A DNA stretch of 64,000 bases from an uncultured Gammaproteobacteria bacterium (GCA_947258715.1 CAMYJH010000013.1:1-64000); one strand, 5' to 3'. Shown: positions 36,628-46,928, counted from the stretch's first letter. A program made the numbers and translations. Notes: generated from the letters alone by a model not told the origin.

Positions 36628-37110
36628 ATGCTCAAAGCGGTACGCGAGTTCTTTGAGAAAAACGTCGCTGGTCGCGTCGAGGACAGCAGCGAACGCAAGC
36701 GCGAACACGCCTACCAGCTCGCCACCGCCGCTTTGTTAATGGAGATCTCCCGGGCCGACAGAGAGATCGATTCCGACGAGCGGGACGCCATAGTCCGCGC
36801 CGTACAAAAAGTCTTCGAACTCGAGGCCGAGGAAACTCAAACCCTGGTGGAGCTGGCGGAAGAAGAAGCCGAAAACGCTACTTCGCTCTACGAGTTCACC
36901 CGACTCATTAATGACAACTTCGACCACGGGCAAAAGCAGCACGTGGTCGAGATGCTGTGGCAGGTTGCTTTTGCCGACGGTCACGCCGACGAATACGAGG
37001 TGCACCTCATCCGCCGCATCGCGGATCTCATACACGTGCCCCACAATGGATTCATCCGCGCAAAGCTCAAGGCCGAATCCGACATGAAAACGGGTCGCAA
37101 CGCGGGCTAG
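36628..37110 (+). CDS. TerB-like (DjlA N-terminal type) protein
   Basis: This is an all-helical cytoplasmic protein of 160 residues. The acidic metal-binding-like segments ADREIDSDERDAI and AFADGHADEYEVHLIRRIADLI are characteristic of TerB domains. The family name comes from tellurite resistance, but most members, including this stand-alone one, have no proven link to it. The ATG at 36628 is clear. It probably follows hspQ on the same message. Confidence 0.88.
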   Translation: MLKAVREFFEKNVAGRVEDSSERKREHAYQLATAALLMEISRADREIDSDERDAIVRAVQKVFELEAEETQTLVELAEEEAENATSLYEFTRLINDNFDHGQKQHVVEMLWQVAFADGHADEYEVHLIRRIADLIHVPHNGFIRAKLKAESDMKTGRNAG

Positions 37111-37124
37111 GGCGTCAAGCGAAT

Positions 37125-37844
37125 TTATCTCTCGGCGAAGTAGATATCGCCATAGTAAGCCACCGTTCGGAGTCCGGTGTTGTCCGTATCGGTCATAAAC
37201 TCAACGGCATCGAGGCAGCGAACCTCCTTTCCAAGATTTTGCTCTAAGTCGCCACGCACGTTAAGTACTTGTTGCTGCCATTTTCTGAGGCCTTGTTTGC
37301 CGCCCCGAACCGCGATCACCACGGCGCGATTCGGATACGTACTCGGCCAGTCGGATTTTTTGGGCTGGGTGCTGCACCGGACTGAGGTCAGGCCCCGGGT
37401 GTTTCAGGAAAATACCGGCTGCGCGGCGAGCACGTACACGCGGGCCGGATAGTCGTCGGCCTCTTTGATTCGCCCATCAATCTCACCCAGGGTATTGTCC
37501 ACCCGCCAGCTTCAGCGAAGCACCGGAGTTTGGTGAAGATCGAATGTCATCTTTCGATAGTACGCGGATGCAAACGCGCCACTGACGGCTCTGACAGCGG
37601 GCCGAGCGTCAATTTCTACCGGCGTGTAACGAGTTTCGCCGAATAAATCCCACCGCTTCCGGGCGCCCATATCCGCCACGTCAAGCGCCGAAGTGATCCT
37701 CCTTTCGCCCGTCACCCTTGCCATGAGCGCCGCTCCCCGCGCGCCAGCAGCTATCGCTGCGGCAAGCATTAAGCCTAAGGCGGCCGTGCCGGCGCGGGAT
37801 TTTTGTCTACTCTTTCCTGCATAACTTCTTTCAACGTTTTCCAT
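37125..37844 (-). pseudogene. DUF3047 family gene with two in-frame TGA codons
   Basis: One continuous minus-strand frame runs from an ATG at 37844 (GGGAG upstream) to a TAA at 37125, interrupted by two TGA codons at 37514-37512 and about 37406-37404. The pieces join into a full DUF3047 protein: signal-like LGLMLAAAIAAGARGAALM, then WDLFGETRYTPVE, SWRVDNTL, DDYPARVYVL, and MTDTDNTGLRTVAYYGDIYF. There is no frameshift. Both TGAs fall where the family normally has Trp (before SWRVD and before NTRGL). Other genes here use TGA as stop, so recoding is unlikely and this is most simply a recent pseudogene. Its start is only 7 bases from the divergent kinase start. Confidence 0.75.
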
Positions 37845-37851
37845 CGCTCCC

Positions 37852-39543
37852 ATGGCTAACGACAGCCACCGCAATGCCCTAAGACCCGGCTACATGGTGC
37901 ACTGGTACCGGATCGAAAGGATCCTGGGCCAGGGCGGGTTCGGCATCACTTACTTGGCCGAAGATACGAACCTCAACCAGGGAGTGGCAGTGAAAGAGTA
38001 CCTGCCGCTCGAGGTGGCAGTGCGGGAGGGCGATTTTTCCGTCCATCCGGTGTCCGAAAATCACAGCGAGAGCTTCATTTGGGGGCTAGAGCGATTTGTG
38101 GACGAGGCCCGCACCCTGGCTCGCTTCGATCATCCCAACATTGTGCGGGTGCTGTCGGTGTTCGAGATGAACAACACCGCATACATGGTGATGCGTTACG
38201 AGCACGGGCGAAGCTTACAGCAAATGTTAGCCAAGCGAGCGACGCTCGAGGAAGATCAACTCATCGAGATGCTTTTTCCGGTCCTGGACGGACTGGAACG
38301 AGTTCATGCGGCGGGCTTCATACATCGCGATGTCAAGCCGGCGAATGTTTTCGTTCGAGAGGACGGAACACCAGTGCTGCTGGATTTCGGCTCCGCGCGC
38401 CAGTCCCTGGGCGAGGCCACCCGCACGCTCACCACTCTTGTTTCTCCTGGCTACGCACCGTTCGAGCAGTATTTCAGTAAGAGCGATCGCCAGGGCCCGT
38501 GGACTGACATCTATGGCCTCGGCGCCACCTTCTACCGCGCCGTTACCGGCGTGGCGCCAATGAACGCGGTCGACCGCAGCGAAGGGATAATCAAACACGA
38601 TATGGATCCCCTGACCCCGGCTGCCGAAGCTGCCGCGGGACGATATTCGCCACACTTGCTCGACGCCATCGATTGGGCGCTTCGCTTCCGCGAAGATTCG
38701 CGGCCGCAAAACATTGGCCAGTGGCGGCAGGCTCTCGGGGGTGAATTTGCGCCGCCCATAGCGAGCACCGTGCAGGGCGAGGTGCCGACAGCCGCTGCCG
38801 GCGATGCAGAGCACACCGGCCAGGAGTTCGATCTGGTGCTGGAACCAACGCTGCAACATCCTCCAGCTAAGACTGTGTCGCTTGTGCGCGAGAAGCCGAA
38901 ACGACGCAAGCGCTACTGGATAGCTGCAGCGGCAGCGCTATTGATTCTTTTCGTCGGACTCAACGCGGACAAGAACAAGCAATCCGCGGGGCCCGCGGCG
39001 GCGGAAGCTCCACAAATACCGCTTGCGCCGACGTTCCCTGCGCCAGAATACTCGGCACTGGACGGCGCAGATCCGCCGCGAGTCGAAGACCTCGCCGCCG
39101 CTTCGCCTAAGCAGACTCAACCTGCCGACGCGTCTCCGAGCGAGTGGAACGCAGCCAAGACTCCGCAGACTGACAATCAAATGCCCCTCTCGATCACTCC
39201 GAACGCACCTGCGGCGACAGTTACCAAAGAAACACAGATTGCCAGCCTACTCGATAACGCAAGAGCGGACATCGATCAGCTTCGCCTTTCCACCCCACCG
39301 GGCAACAGCGCATTGGATAAATACCGTCAGGTGCTTGCTCTCGACCCGCACAATCAAGAAGCAAGAAACGGCGTGCACAAAATTATCGAAACCTACGCCG
39401 AGCTTGGAAAACAGGCGGCGAAGCGAAAAGATTACGACCGGGCAAGCTTTTTTATCGAGCAGGCGCTGGCCATCGCGCCTAATTCAAAGCCGCTGAAAAA
39501 AGCGCAAAGGCGATTGAAAAGGATCCGCCGACGCAAGCAATGA
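37852..39543 (+). CDS. Hanks-type serine/threonine protein kinase, membrane-anchored
   Basis: This is a eukaryote-like protein kinase. The glycine loop GQGGFG is at 26-31, Lys48 is in VAVKEY, the catalytic loop HRDVKPAN is at 158-165, DFG is at 178-180, and the activation segment ends GYAPFEQY. A basic stretch and one membrane helix (about 355-371) follow. The outer part has a low-complexity linker and TPR-like helices near the end (ALDKYRQVLALDPHNQEA). The length is 563. The ATG at 37852 lacks a clear Shine-Dalgarno and faces the DUF3047 pseudogene. A matching PP2C phosphatase is not in view. Confidence 0.9.
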   Translation: MANDSHRNALRPGYMVHWYRIERILGQGGFGITYLAEDTNLNQGVAVKEYLPLEVAVREGDFSVHPVSENHSESFIWGLERFVDEARTLARFDHPNIVRVLSVFEMNNTAYMVMRYEHGRSLQQMLAKRATLEEDQLIEMLFPVLDGLERVHAAGFIHRDVKPANVFVREDGTPVLLDFGSARQSLGEATRTLTTLVSPGYAPFEQYFSKSDRQGPWTDIYGLGATFYRAVTGVAPMNAVDRSEGIIKHDMDPLTPAAEAAAGRYSPHLLDAIDWALRFREDSRPQNIGQWRQALGGEFAPPIASTVQGEVPTAAAGDAEHTGQEFDLVLEPTLQHPPAKTVSLVREKPKRRKRYWIAAAAALLILFVGLNADKNKQSAGPAAAEAPQIPLAPTFPAPEYSALDGADPPRVEDLAAASPKQTQPADASPSEWNAAKTPQTDNQMPLSITPNAPAATVTKETQIASLLDNARADIDQLRLSTPPGNSALDKYRQVLALDPHNQEARNGVHKIIETYAELGKQAAKRKDYDRASFFIEQALAIAPNSKPLKKAQRRLKRIRRRKQ

Positions 39544-39583
39544 GCCACGCCGCGAAACAGGATGCTGCCCGCACCACGCGAAT

Positions 39584-41107
39584 TCAATCCTGAGAAGCGC
39601 GTTCGAAGTAACGCCCGATCAGTCCCGGATCGTCGAAGTGGCGTCGGCCCACGAACGCCGTGGCGTGGTGCCCCCACTGGCGCATAGCTCCGGCACTCGG
39701 AACACCCATAGGCCAGAAGAGCCAGCGCTCGGGACGCTCGCTGCCGCGCACCAGGCTGTCCTCACCGAACAAACTTCGCCTTCCGCCGTCCGCGGTCGGA
39801 AGAGAGCGCAGTCGCGTGTAATCTTCCATGCTATATGCAATCCCTGAAGCGGCTGCCGCGGGCTCGAAATATAAACGCTGGAGGTAGTGGCTTCGACTGG
39901 CGATGCGGACCACGGCGCGTCCGGCGCTTGCACTAAATTGTTGTGGCGATAACAGGGGCTCTTCGAATCTTCCGCGCGCTTGCCGCCGGTGAAGTTTTTC
40001 GCTGGGCAAAAACAAGTGATAGCAGCCACAGTTGTGCATTGAATCGTAAATAAGTGGTGTACCGTCTTCATCGAGCGTTACCCGCCAGGTGATTCCGTCC
40101 AGATGCCCGGCAAGAATGTCCACCACGCCTTTCTTAGGCCGAGCCGGAAACCAGAAGATGTAGTTGAGCTGCAGCAGCGTTTTAGATTCAAAGCGCGCGT
40201 GAGATATTCGGGTGTAGACCACCGATTTTTCCGTATCCACCTGAGCAACATTTGAAGAAAGAAAGTTCGGCTGGCCGATGCGGTCCGCCACCTGCGCCAC
40301 ATCGATTTCCAGTACGGGGGCGAAGGCGTTCAGCAGGCGAGCGCGGTCTTCGGCATCCGGGTTGGGAAAACGAAGCGGGTTATCGGACGCGCGCCGAAGG
40401 ATTTGCGCAACCTCATCGGACGGGACGGCGGCCGGCGACGCTGGAACGTATCGAAGTATGCGTCCTTTCACCGCTATGGTTTGAAGCGGAACAGCGAAAT
40501 CCCGTTCGATTTCCTCTTGCAGCCCCTTTACCCCGGCGTAAAAGGCAATCGAGGTAAGGGGATAGAGCCCCACGACGCGATAGATTCCCCTGTAGGCGTC
40601 CGCAACGCGGACCCCCCCGAACAGCTGCTTGCGGCGCTCGTCGCCGGAGAGATCCAGACTGAGCAAATGCTCTCCGCATTCCCCGACAGCTTTGACCAGC
40701 GCGTCCGGGTCACTCTTCCCGGCGACGATAGCTGGGCGAAAAGATTGGGGCAGGTTAGCGATCTCCTGTTGGCGCGCATGAAGATCCAGCTGCATCAATT
40801 CCCTCGCCCAGGCTTCGAATCCTGGGTCCTTCGGCCTCGGTCGCCAGTCGGCGGCGAAAAAGCGATTAACCCGGAGATGAGGAAAGCCAGAGATGCGCGC
40901 TTCCTGAACGTCGGCAACGCCGGCTCGATTAACCGCATCATCCAGCGATTGGAAAATCCCGGCACACTCTTTGACCTTGGGGTCTGCGTCCGCATAGCGC
41001 GCATCCGGGAACAAGGACGGTACGCCCAGGGAAGCGCAGCCGGTCGCCAATAGCGGCAGCAACACAGCCAGCAAGCGAATTGCGCGAGGCGCTTCCAAAG
41101 CCAGCAT
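39584..41107 (-). CDS. Large lipoprotein of unknown family
   Basis: I do not recognise this protein. A lipoprotein signal with LATGCAS gives an acylated cysteine. The mature part of about 480 residues has VDILAGHLDGITWRVTLDEDG and YDSMHNCGCYHLFLP, a possible Cys/His-rich site, and WLFWPMG near the end. No repeats or extra membrane helices are seen. The ATG at 41107 gives 507 residues; a TTG at 41158 is possible. It is convergent with the kinase gene (40 bases apart) and follows lnt, which acylates lipoproteins, by 77 bases. Confidence 0.7.
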   Translation of the reverse strand: MLALEAPRAIRLLAVLLPLLATGCASLGVPSLFPDARYADADPKVKECAGIFQSLDDAVNRAGVADVQEARISGFPHLRVNRFFAADWRPRPKDPGFEAWARELMQLDLHARQQEIANLPQSFRPAIVAGKSDPDALVKAVGECGEHLLSLDLSGDERRKQLFGGVRVADAYRGIYRVVGLYPLTSIAFYAGVKGLQEEIERDFAVPLQTIAVKGRILRYVPASPAAVPSDEVAQILRRASDNPLRFPNPDAEDRARLLNAFAPVLEIDVAQVADRIGQPNFLSSNVAQVDTEKSVVYTRISHARFESKTLLQLNYIFWFPARPKKGVVDILAGHLDGITWRVTLDEDGTPLIYDSMHNCGCYHLFLPSEKLHRRQARGRFEEPLLSPQQFSASAGRAVVRIASRSHYLQRLYFEPAAAASGIAYSMEDYTRLRSLPTADGGRRSLFGEDSLVRGSERPERWLFWPMGVPSAGAMRQWGHHATAFVGRRHFDDPGLIGRYFERASQD

Positions 41108-41184
41108 CCCGGCAGATACCGTCGGTCTTTGAGCGCCGTTGACTCGAATGATTTTCAAACCGTCAGCTATAAGGACAAACAGAT

Positions 41185-42717
41185 TCAGACGTCTTTTCCA
41201 TGGCGCTGCTCCAGCCGTGGTCCCAGCCAGGGCGCAGCCAAGAGGAGAAACATGGCGGCGATGATAGGATAATCTCCAAGCGTCACGTAAGGCGTGGCTC
41301 CGGAGCGTGGCGTGATCTCACCCTCTAGCACACCGGCCTCGAATTGCGCCAGTCTGGCGGCGACGCGTCCGTCCGGTGCGATCACGGCTGTGATCCCAGT
41401 GTTCGTGGCGCGAAGCAAAAAGCGCCCGGTCTCCAGAGCGCGGACGCGGGCGATTTCCAAGTGCTGATGGGGCCCTATGGACGATCCGAACCATGCGTCG
41501 TTGCTGACGGTGACGAGAAAGCGCGCTTCGGGCAGGTCGCGGATGATCTCGCTCCCGAAGGCGATCTCGTAGCAAATGGATAACGCCAGGGGGTAACCCG
41601 CCGCTCTGAGCAAGGTTTGATTTTGTGGCCCCGGGCTGAAATTGGAAACCGGAATGCCGGCAGCCTCTGTCACAGGGCGAAGCAGCGAATCCAGCGGCAG
41701 GTATTCACCGAACGGCACCAGGTGACGCTTGTGATAGATGCCGCTGGCCGAGCCCACCAGGAGAACGCTGTTGGTGAACTTTCCCGCCGCGGGATCCACC
41801 GCAGGGATCCCGAGCAACACCTGCGTTTGATTCCGCTTCGCCTCCGCATCCACAAGGTCGATGAAATAACGCATACGGTGGAGAAAACCAGGCACCGCTG
41901 ATTCGGGCCACACTACCAACTCGGCATTCCAGTGACGGCGAGTCAACGCCAGGTATCTGTCCAGCGTAGGCTGACGCATGGAGGGCAGCCACTTTTGATC
42001 CTGGGGAATGTTCCCCTGCACCAGTGCGACCCTGACGACGGTGCCCGCATCCTCGCTCCAAGACACGCCGCGCAACATGCCGCCCGCCAAGAGCACCGTG
42101 GCGGTTACCCCGACCACCGCTGCGCGGACTCGCCCGTTGGCGCTGCTCGCGTGAAGAATCAAAGCGGCGAGAAAAACCACTAGCCAGCTCACGCCGTAAA
42201 CCCCGGTCAGCGGCAAGAACCCCGCCAGCGGCGAGTCGACTTGACTGTATCCCAGCTGAAGCCAGCCAAATCCCGTGAATAGCCAACCTCGAAGCCATTC
42301 AGCCAGCACCCACAGCGACGGATAGATCAGCAACAGCCGCGCGCTTTTCGAGACGACGCCGAACCGCCTGGCGAGATATCCCTGTAGCGCCGGAAAAAGC
42401 GCCAGATATGCCACGAACGCTATAGTGAGGGGGATGGCAATCCCAAGCCCGATGTTGCTGAACTGAAAACTTTCGTGGATCCAGAACACGCCGGCGCCAA
42501 AGGCCCCGGCGCCATACAACCATCCGCGCAAGAACGCGCGTCGAGGTGTTGCATCCTGCCAACAAGCGAACAGTACCAGGGGCGAAATCAGGGCAACGGG
42601 GAAAATCTCAAACGGGGCAAAAGCAAGCGGCAGAACAATCCCCGCGAGCAGCGCAACGGCGTCAACAAAGGCGGGCCTGGCGCGCAGCTGAGCAAGAATT
42701 GTGCGGTCCGAGGTCAA
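41185..42717 (-). CDS. lnt: Apolipoprotein N-acyltransferase
   Basis: Lnt adds the third acyl chain to lipoproteins in the inner membrane. About six to seven N-terminal helices lead into a nitrilase-like domain. The triad is visible: Glu272 (VVWPESAVP), Lys330 (IYHKRHLVPFGEYLP) and Cys382 (LSICYEIAFG). It has 510 residues from a TTG at 42717, for which no strong ribosome-binding site is seen. It is the last gene of miaB-ybeZ-ybeY-corC-lnt. Confidence 0.95.
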   Translation of the reverse strand: MTSDRTILAQLRARPAFVDAVALLAGIVLPLAFAPFEIFPVALISPLVLFACWQDATPRRAFLRGWLYGAGAFGAGVFWIHESFQFSNIGLGIAIPLTIAFVAYLALFPALQGYLARRFGVVSKSARLLLIYPSLWVLAEWLRGWLFTGFGWLQLGYSQVDSPLAGFLPLTGVYGVSWLVVFLAALILHASSANGRVRAAVVGVTATVLLAGGMLRGVSWSEDAGTVVRVALVQGNIPQDQKWLPSMRQPTLDRYLALTRRHWNAELVVWPESAVPGFLHRMRYFIDLVDAEAKRNQTQVLLGIPAVDPAAGKFTNSVLLVGSASGIYHKRHLVPFGEYLPLDSLLRPVTEAAGIPVSNFSPGPQNQTLLRAAGYPLALSICYEIAFGSEIIRDLPEARFLVTVSNDAWFGSSIGPHQHLEIARVRALETGRFLLRATNTGITAVIAPDGRVAARLAQFEAGVLEGEITPRSGATPYVTLGDYPIIAAMFLLLAAPWLGPRLEQRHGKDV

Positions 42718-42822
42718 GAATTCAGGCTGACTAGAAACGCAATATCAAATTGATCGCACACGATCCTGTCGCCTGATCCAACATGGGGCGCGCTTCTTCA
42801 TCGCGTTTCAATGACAGTCGCG

Positions 42823-43710
42823 TCACTCCCTACGCGTCCCTCGTCGCGCAACGCCTCTCGGCAGGCTCAGCGCGGTGACGCGCAGCAGATGCACGCGTCG
42901 TTTATCCGCGCGCAGCACGCGAAAATACATCCCTCCGATCTCTCCTGACTCGCCGCGCTTCGGCAGATGGCCAAGAGACTTTATCACCAGACCGCCAATG
43001 GTATCGAACTCCTGGTCGCTGAACGACGTGTTGAAGTACTCGTTAAAGTCTTCAATCGGAGTTCTTGCCTTGACGACGAATTCGCCGTTTCCCAGCCTGC
43101 GTATGTCTTGACCCATCTCGGTATCGTGCTCGTCGTCAATCTCGCCGACGATCTGCTCGAGTACGTCCTCGATGGTAACAAGACCGGCGACCCCGCCGTA
43201 TTCGTCCACCACGATGGCCATATGATTCCGGCTTTGCCGAAATTCCTTCAGCAGCACGTTTAGCCGCTTGCTCTCAGGAATGAAAACGGCAGGACGCATG
43301 GCGTCATCGATGTCGAAGCTGTCGCGGGTGTCGCTGGTATCTTTGGCAAAATAGGCCAGCAGATCCTTGGCCAGAAGAATTCCCCGCACCTCGTCCCTGC
43401 TGTCCCCGATGACCGGAAAGCGGGAGTGACCAGATTCGATGACCTCGGCCACGAACCCTTCCGGAGGCACGTCCTCCTGCACCACGACCATCTGGGCACG
43501 CGGGATCATAATGTCGCGCACCTGCATTTCACCGACCTGAAGCGCACCCTCGATCATACCGAGCGCTTCTACGTCGATAAGGTTTCGCTTCTCGGCGTCG
43601 CGCAAAAGCCTAACGAGCTCTTCCCGGTCCTGGGGTTCGCTGCTCAACGCCTGGCTGATCCGTTCTAACCAGCTGCGCGTATCGCCGTTCAAGCTACTGT
43701 CGTTACTCAT
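42823..43710 (-). CDS. corC: CorC/YbeX-type CBS-domain protein
   Basis: This is a cytoplasmic CBS-pair protein of the CorC family linked to magnesium/cobalt efflux. Blocks include [14 protein letters not shown] (first CBS), [30 protein letters not shown] (second CBS) and a C-terminal CorC_HlyC domain with [17 protein letters not shown]. Like E. coli YbeX it lacks membrane helices. The ATG at 43710 overlaps the ybeY stop (ATGA). It has 295 residues. Confidence 0.93.
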   Translation of the reverse strand: MSNDSSLNGDTRSWLERISQALSSEPQDREELVRLLRDAEKRNLIDVEALGMIEGALQVGEMQVRDIMIPRAQMVVVQEDVPPEGFVAEVIESGHSRFPVIGDSRDEVRGILLAKDLLAYFAKDTSDTRDSFDIDDAMRPAVFIPESKRLNVLLKEFRQSRNHMAIVVDEYGGVAGLVTIEDVLEQIVGEIDDEHDTEMGQDIRRLGNGEFVVKARTPIEDFNEYFNTSFSDQEFDTIGGLVIKSLGHLPKRGESGEIGGMYFRVLRADKRRVHLLRVTALSLPRGVARRGTRRE

Positions 43711-44165
43711 GCTGAGCGGAGATAAGGATCGGAGAATCCAAGTCTTTCGAGTATCCGTCGCTCTTCGGATTCCATTCGTTCGGCATCGCTCTCACTCTGA
43801 TGGTCGTAACCCAGGAGGTGCAGGGTTCCGTGAACCACCATGTGCGCCCAGTGGGCCTTCACTCTCTTATTTTGCTCTCGCGCTTCCTTTTCCACCACCG
43901 GCGCGCAAATCACCACGTCGCCGAGAAGCGGCAACCGCACCTGCTCCGGCGATTCGAATGGAAAGGAAAGCACGTTAGTAGCCTCTGAAACGTGTCGATA
44001 AATTCGATTCAGTTCGGCGCTCTCCGCCTCGTCGACGATACGAACGGTGACTTCCGGGCTGCCTTCAACCTTGGACAGAGCGGCCCGCGCCCAGGACTGA
44101 AGCTGGGTTACCGTGGGCAGGCCGTGCGCCTGCGACGCGATCTGCACCTCGATTTCAGCCCGCAT
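43707..44165 (-). CDS. ybeY: Endoribonuclease YbeY (rRNA maturation factor)
   Basis: YbeY is a zinc-dependent RNase needed for 16S rRNA 3' maturation and ribosome quality control. The zinc motif HGTLHLLGYDH, followed by the ERM segment, is complete, and RIVDEAESAELNRIYRH with ATNVLSFPFE is typical. It has 152 residues. The ATG is at 44165. A 176-base spacer to ybeZ contains GC-rich palindromic sequence but no gene. Confidence 0.95.
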   Translation of the reverse strand: MRAEIEVQIASQAHGLPTVTQLQSWARAALSKVEGSPEVTVRIVDEAESAELNRIYRHVSEATNVLSFPFESPEQVRLPLLGDVVICAPVVEKEAREQNKRVKAHWAHMVVHGTLHLLGYDHQSESDAERMESEERRILERLGFSDPYLRSA

Positions 44166-44341
44166 TTCTCACCAGCCCGCGGCCGCGGGCGGGAAACTGC
44201 CCGAATCTGCGGAATTGCGCTTTGCACGAGTGCTCGACGCACCTTCGAGTGCGCATGCGCGCTCTTGACCCCGCGCGCCGCGCATTTATGAGCACCTTCA
44301 TACCCTCGCTTCGCGCAGCAGAGCGAAATGCAGGCCAGCGC

Positions 44342-45361
44342 TCACTGACCGCCTTTGTTTTTCTGCCCACCGCTTTCCCGGGAAGTCTCCTCTTCATAGG
44401 CCTCGTAAGCGTCGAGGATGCGGGCGACCAAGGGATGCCGCACAACGTCTTTGGACTGAAAGTAGGTGAAACTCATACCCTCGACGTTTTTCAACACTTC
44501 GCTCACGTGGCGCAATCCGGAACGCTGCCCCTTTGGAAGATCGATCTGAGTAACGTCGCCGGTAACCACGGCGGTGGACCCAAATCCAATCCGCGTGAGG
44601 AACATCTTCATCTGCTCCACGGAAGTGTTTTGGGCCTCGTCAAGAATGATGAAGGACTCGTTGAGCGTGCGCCCGCGCATGTATGCGAGCGGCGCGACTT
44701 CTATCACGTTACGCTCGATGAGCTTTGCCACTCGCTCGAAGCCGAGCATTTCATACAAGGCATCGAACAGGGGCCGAAGATAAGGATCCACCTTTTGCGC
44801 CAAATCGCCTGGTAGAAAACCGAGACGTTCACCCGCCTCCACGGCCGGTCGCACCAGTACCATGCGCCGAACTTGTTCGCTCTCCAGCGCCTCCACCGCG
44901 CAGGCTACTGCAAGGTAGGTTTTTCCAGTGCCGGCAGGTCCGATGCCGAAATTGATATCGTGGGTCTGTATATTGCGCAGGTATGCTGCCTGATTCGCAC
45001 CGCGCCCGCGGATATAGCCGCGGCGAATGTGCACCACCGCTTCTTTGGCGACGCTTTCATCGAGCACCTCCTCTATGCCGGCCTGTTGCAGAAACAGATG
45101 CACCCGCGCAGGCGTCAGCGGTTCGTTTAGGGTAACGTCGTAAAGCTGCTTGATGATTTCTCCGGCCGCCTTGACCGGCTCCGGATCTCCTACCACGCGG
45201 AACTCGTTTCCACGGCTGTTGATGGCGACTCCGAGACGCCGCTCCAGCTGACGCAAGTGTTGATCAAAAGGCCCACACAGGTTTGCCAGACGCTGGTTGT
45301 CAGCCGGCTCCAACGTAATGTCGCAGGCGTCGGAGAGCTCGGATTGTGAGTGTGCGCTCAA
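44342..45361 (-). CDS. ybeZ: PhoH-family ATPase YbeZ
   Basis: This PhoH-type NTPase acts with YbeY. Walker A is GPAGTGKTYLAV and Walker B is FIILDEAQN; the N-terminal KH-like part reads ITLEPADNQRLANLCGPFDQHLRQLERRLG, as in E. coli YbeZ. The length is 339. The start is a TTG at 45361; no ATG or GTG lies upstream in frame before miaB, 46 bases away. It belongs to the miaB-to-lnt operon. Confidence 0.94.
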   Translation of the reverse strand: MSAHSQSELSDACDITLEPADNQRLANLCGPFDQHLRQLERRLGVAINSRGNEFRVVGDPEPVKAAGEIIKQLYDVTLNEPLTPARVHLFLQQAGIEEVLDESVAKEAVVHIRRGYIRGRGANQAAYLRNIQTHDINFGIGPAGTGKTYLAVACAVEALESEQVRRMVLVRPAVEAGERLGFLPGDLAQKVDPYLRPLFDALYEMLGFERVAKLIERNVIEVAPLAYMRGRTLNESFIILDEAQNTSVEQMKMFLTRIGFGSTAVVTGDVTQIDLPKGQRSGLRHVSEVLKNVEGMSFTYFQSKDVVRHPLVARILDAYEAYEEETSRESGGQKNKGGQ

Positions 45362-45407
45362 GTTGCTGCGTAGATGCGATGCCCGTGACGGAGAAAAAGA
45401 TCGACCT

Positions 45408-46835
45408 TCAGACGGCGGCGCCGGAACGCGGTGCCGAGAATTTGACTTCTACCGGTTCGCCGCTATTGCTTGCCGCAGCGCTGCTGGCAACTCGAGACGG
45501 TGCTTCTTCGACGTCAACGATTTCGCCTCTGAGGGAATTGGGCAATGCCTCGGTAATGCGCACATCCGCAAACCGGCCGATGAATTCGAAAGAGCCGTTG
45601 AAATTAACCACTCGGTTGTTCTGGGTGCGCCCCGAAATCTGTCGCGGATATTTCTTAGACGGTCGCTCTACGAGCACCCGCTCTACACCACCCACCATAC
45701 CGCGGCTTTTTTCGCTGGCCAGAGAGTCAATCAAAGACTGCAGCTTATTCAGCCTGCGCTTCTTTACCTCGAGGGGAACGTCATCCGGAAGCTCAGCCGC
45801 CGGCGTGCCGGGCCTCGGGCTGTATATGAAGCTGAAAGAGTGATCGAAGCGGACCCGGTCGATAAGGCCCAGCGTTGCCTGAAAGTCTGCATCGCTTTCT
45901 CCGGGAAAGCCGACGATGAAGTCTGAGGAGAGACTCAAGCAGGGACGCAGTGAGCGAAGCAGCGTGATCTTTTGCTCGTACTCTGCAACAGTGTAATTGC
46001 GTTTCATCAATCGAAGAACGCGATCGCTTCCGCTTTGAACTGGAAGATGAAGGTGACTGACCAGCTCCGGCGTTTCTTGGTATATCTCGATCAGATCCGC
46101 ACCGAATTCGGCCGGGTGCGAGGTCGTATAGCGAATGCGATCAATACCATCTATAGCAGCCGTGTAACTGATCAGCAAGGCTAAATTGCACACCCTGCCG
46201 TCGTGCATGGGACCCCGATAGGCGTTGACGTTTTGGCCCAGATAGGTCACTTCTCGCACGCCCTGATCAGCCAGCGACACGACTTCTGCGATGACGTCAT
46301 CAAAAGGCCGGCTGAATTCCTCGCCGCGGGTGTAGGGAACGACGCAGAACGAGCAGTACTTGCTGCAGCCTTCCATGATCGAGACGTATGCGCTCGGTCC
46401 CAGGGCGCGCGGTTCCGGCAGAGCATCGAACTTTTCGATCTCGGGAAAGCTGATATCGAGCTGCTGCTTTCGCGATTGCTTCGCCTTCTCAACCAAATAA
46501 GGCACGCGATGCAGGCTCTGTGGTCCGTAGACCAGGTCCACGTAGGGCGCGCGCGCGTGAATGGCGGCGCCTTCCTGACTGGCGACGCAGCCGCCGACGC
46601 CGATAATGAGATGGGGTCGCTTCTGCTTCCACTCCCGCCAGCGACCGAGCTGCGAGAAGACCTTCTCCTGGGCCTTTTCCCGCACCGAGCAGGTGTTGAC
46701 CAACAGCAGGTCCGCCTGCTCAGGCGTGTCGGTGCGCTCGTAGCCGTGAACCGCCGCCAGCAGATCCGCAGTACGGGCGGAATCGTACTCGTTCATCTGG
46801 CAGCCGAAGGTCTTGATAAAGAGTTTCTTACCCAT
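45408..46835 (-). CDS. miaB: tRNA-2-methylthio-N6-dimethylallyladenosine synthase
   Basis: MiaB is a radical SAM methylthiotransferase that modifies A37 of tRNAs. The N-terminal cluster domain ([15 protein letters not shown]), the radical SAM motif [15 protein letters not shown] and a C-terminal TRAM domain are all present. It has 475 residues from an ATG at 46835. It heads the miaB-ybeZ-ybeY-corC-lnt operon, as in many gammaproteobacteria. Confidence 0.96.
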   Translation of the reverse strand: MGKKLFIKTFGCQMNEYDSARTADLLAAVHGYERTDTPEQADLLLVNTCSVREKAQEKVFSQLGRWREWKQKRPHLIIGVGGCVASQEGAAIHARAPYVDLVYGPQSLHRVPYLVEKAKQSRKQQLDISFPEIEKFDALPEPRALGPSAYVSIMEGCSKYCSFCVVPYTRGEEFSRPFDDVIAEVVSLADQGVREVTYLGQNVNAYRGPMHDGRVCNLALLISYTAAIDGIDRIRYTTSHPAEFGADLIEIYQETPELVSHLHLPVQSGSDRVLRLMKRNYTVAEYEQKITLLRSLRPCLSLSSDFIVGFPGESDADFQATLGLIDRVRFDHSFSFIYSPRPGTPAAELPDDVPLEVKKRRLNKLQSLIDSLASEKSRGMVGGVERVLVERPSKKYPRQISGRTQNNRVVNFNGSFEFIGRFADVRITEALPNSLRGEIVDVEEAPSRVASSAAASNSGEPVEVKFSAPRSGAAV

Positions 46836-46928
46836 GCAAGCGGGCGTCTCACGGCCCTCAAGGAAAGGGCCGGTAAAACTACACCGTTTGGGCCGGCTTT
46901 TCTACGCGCCGGCACGCGGAGCGCCCGA

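Noticed and set aside
36628-37110. Tellurite resistance locus
   Set aside because: Only a lone TerB-type domain is present; terZ, terC, terD or terE genes are absent.
37404-37514. TGA read as Trp or selenocysteine in the DUF3047 gene
   Set aside because: Many genes in the window end with TGA followed by coupled starts, so the code is standard. No SECIS-like hairpin was seen. Nonsense mutation is simpler.
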